Below, piece after piece: positions 63,783 to 64,000 of a DNA stretch of 64,000 nt; position 1 is the first letter of the stretch; the number at the start of each line of letters is the position of its first letter. The notes beneath the pieces were generated by a model. The model saw only the letters and a list, made by a program, of their open reading frames with translations. It was not told the origin of the DNA and ran no database searches. The stretch comes from Bacillota bacterium (GTDB lineage: Bacteria > Bacillota > TC1): positions 248,001 through 312,000 of the forward strand of contig JAQUGR010000001.1 in NCBI GenBank assembly GCA_028683955.1, read 5' to 3'. The translations under genes and the position numbers were made by a program.

Positions 63783-63998
63783 TTATATCTTTAAATAATC
63801 TTTTAATGTTAATTCCATTTCATTTGAAGAAATAACATCTTTGAAACGAACAACTTTACTATCAAGATTTTTTAAACCCTCTGGTATTGGGCTATGAGTA
63901 AGTTCGTTTATTGCTTTTAATTGTTCTATATCATCAAGTTTACTATAATTAGACAAAATAGCTTTAGCAACAGCTCCATTGAATTTATAAGGACTAGC
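63783..63998 (-). CDS. thrC: Threonine synthase (C-terminal 71 residues, cut by window edge)
   Basis: Minus-strand frame open from the right edge to TAA at 63785-63783. The visible end reads ASPYKFNGAVAKAILSN, then DDIEQLKAINELTHSPIPEGLKNLDSK, matching the C-terminus of PLP-dependent threonine synthases (SPYKF near the end and an IPxxLxxL segment). The PLP lysine and the N-terminus lie outside. It converges on the AIM24-family gene. The call is from a short segment and so is moderate; no internal defect is visible. Confidence 0.72.
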   Translation of the reverse strand, partial: ASPYKFNGAVAKAILSNYSKLDDIEQLKAINELTHSPIPEGLKNLDSKVVRFKDVISSNEMELTLKDYLKI

Positions 63999-64000
63999 TG

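Noticed and set aside
1-64000. tRNA, rRNA, CRISPR array, insertion sequence or prophage
   Set aside because: No cloverleaf-like runs, spaced repeats, transposase motifs or phage genes were noticed on either strand.

Overview
The window is AT-rich, tightly packed DNA from a low-GC Gram-positive anaerobe, most likely a member of the Clostridia; I cannot fix the genus. The evidence is strong Shine-Dalgarno sites (AGGAGG), sigma-A promoters that are often of the extended -10 type (TGnTATAAT), an L27 made with a cleavable N-terminal extension next to its protease Prp, SpoVS, IreB, YmdB, AmaP/Asp23, an SAM-I riboswitch, and anaerobic enzymes (NfnAB, FchA, a giant 2-hydroxyacyl-CoA-dehydratase activase). 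Almost every gene lies on the plus strand. The exceptions are rpsT and metA near 18-19 kb and the end of a threonine synthase gene at the right edge. No tRNA, rRNA, CRISPR, insertion sequence or prophage was seen.

Layout. 1-7.4 kb: elongasome genes (end of mreC, mreD, a class B PBP, rodA), a split radical-SAM/DUF2344 pair and a LiaF-like membrane protein. 7.4-14 kb: rplU-prp-rpmA with its own promoter and leader, then obg-yhbY-proB-proA-nadD-yqeK-rsfS. 14-18 kb: comEA-comEC-holA behind a 17-bp hairpin that contains the comEA ribosome binding site. 17.9-19.3 kb, minus strand: rpsT and a SAM-riboswitch-controlled metA. 19.5-23.9 kb: recA-recX, then rny-ymdB-spoVS behind an attenuator-like leader. 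24-37.9 kb: alaS-ireB-ruvX, a DUF1292 gene-mltG-U32-yqeG-aroE-aroK-tldD-tldE, aroQ-pepQ-efp-asp23-amaP-nusB. 38.3-42.1 kb: nfnA-nfnB-folD-fchA behind a structured leader. 42.2-55.6 kb: xseA-xseB-ispA-plsX-rnc-smc-ftsY-mtaD-ACT-hisC-murI-rph-rdgB. 55.7-63.7 kb: lepA-hemW-activase and an AIM24-family gene. 63.8-64 kb: thrC end.

Functional themes are cell-wall elongation, ribosome assembly and translation quality, DNA repair and recombination, RNA decay, shikimate and proline synthesis, and one-carbon/NADPH metabolism. NfnAB can make NADPH from NADH plus reduced ferredoxin, which fits the NADP-linked folate dehydrogenase FolD and the cyclohydrolase FchA in the same operon.

Most of the window is conserved housekeeping sequence. 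The best candidates for undescribed biology are regulatory: (1) the rny leader, with a near-consensus promoter, a 10-codon ORF whose stop codon lies in the 5' arm of an intrinsic terminator, and an 11-nt stretch at the expected transcript start that is perfectly complementary to the terminator loop; (2) the comEA hairpin; (3) the nfn leader. None of these was tested computationally.
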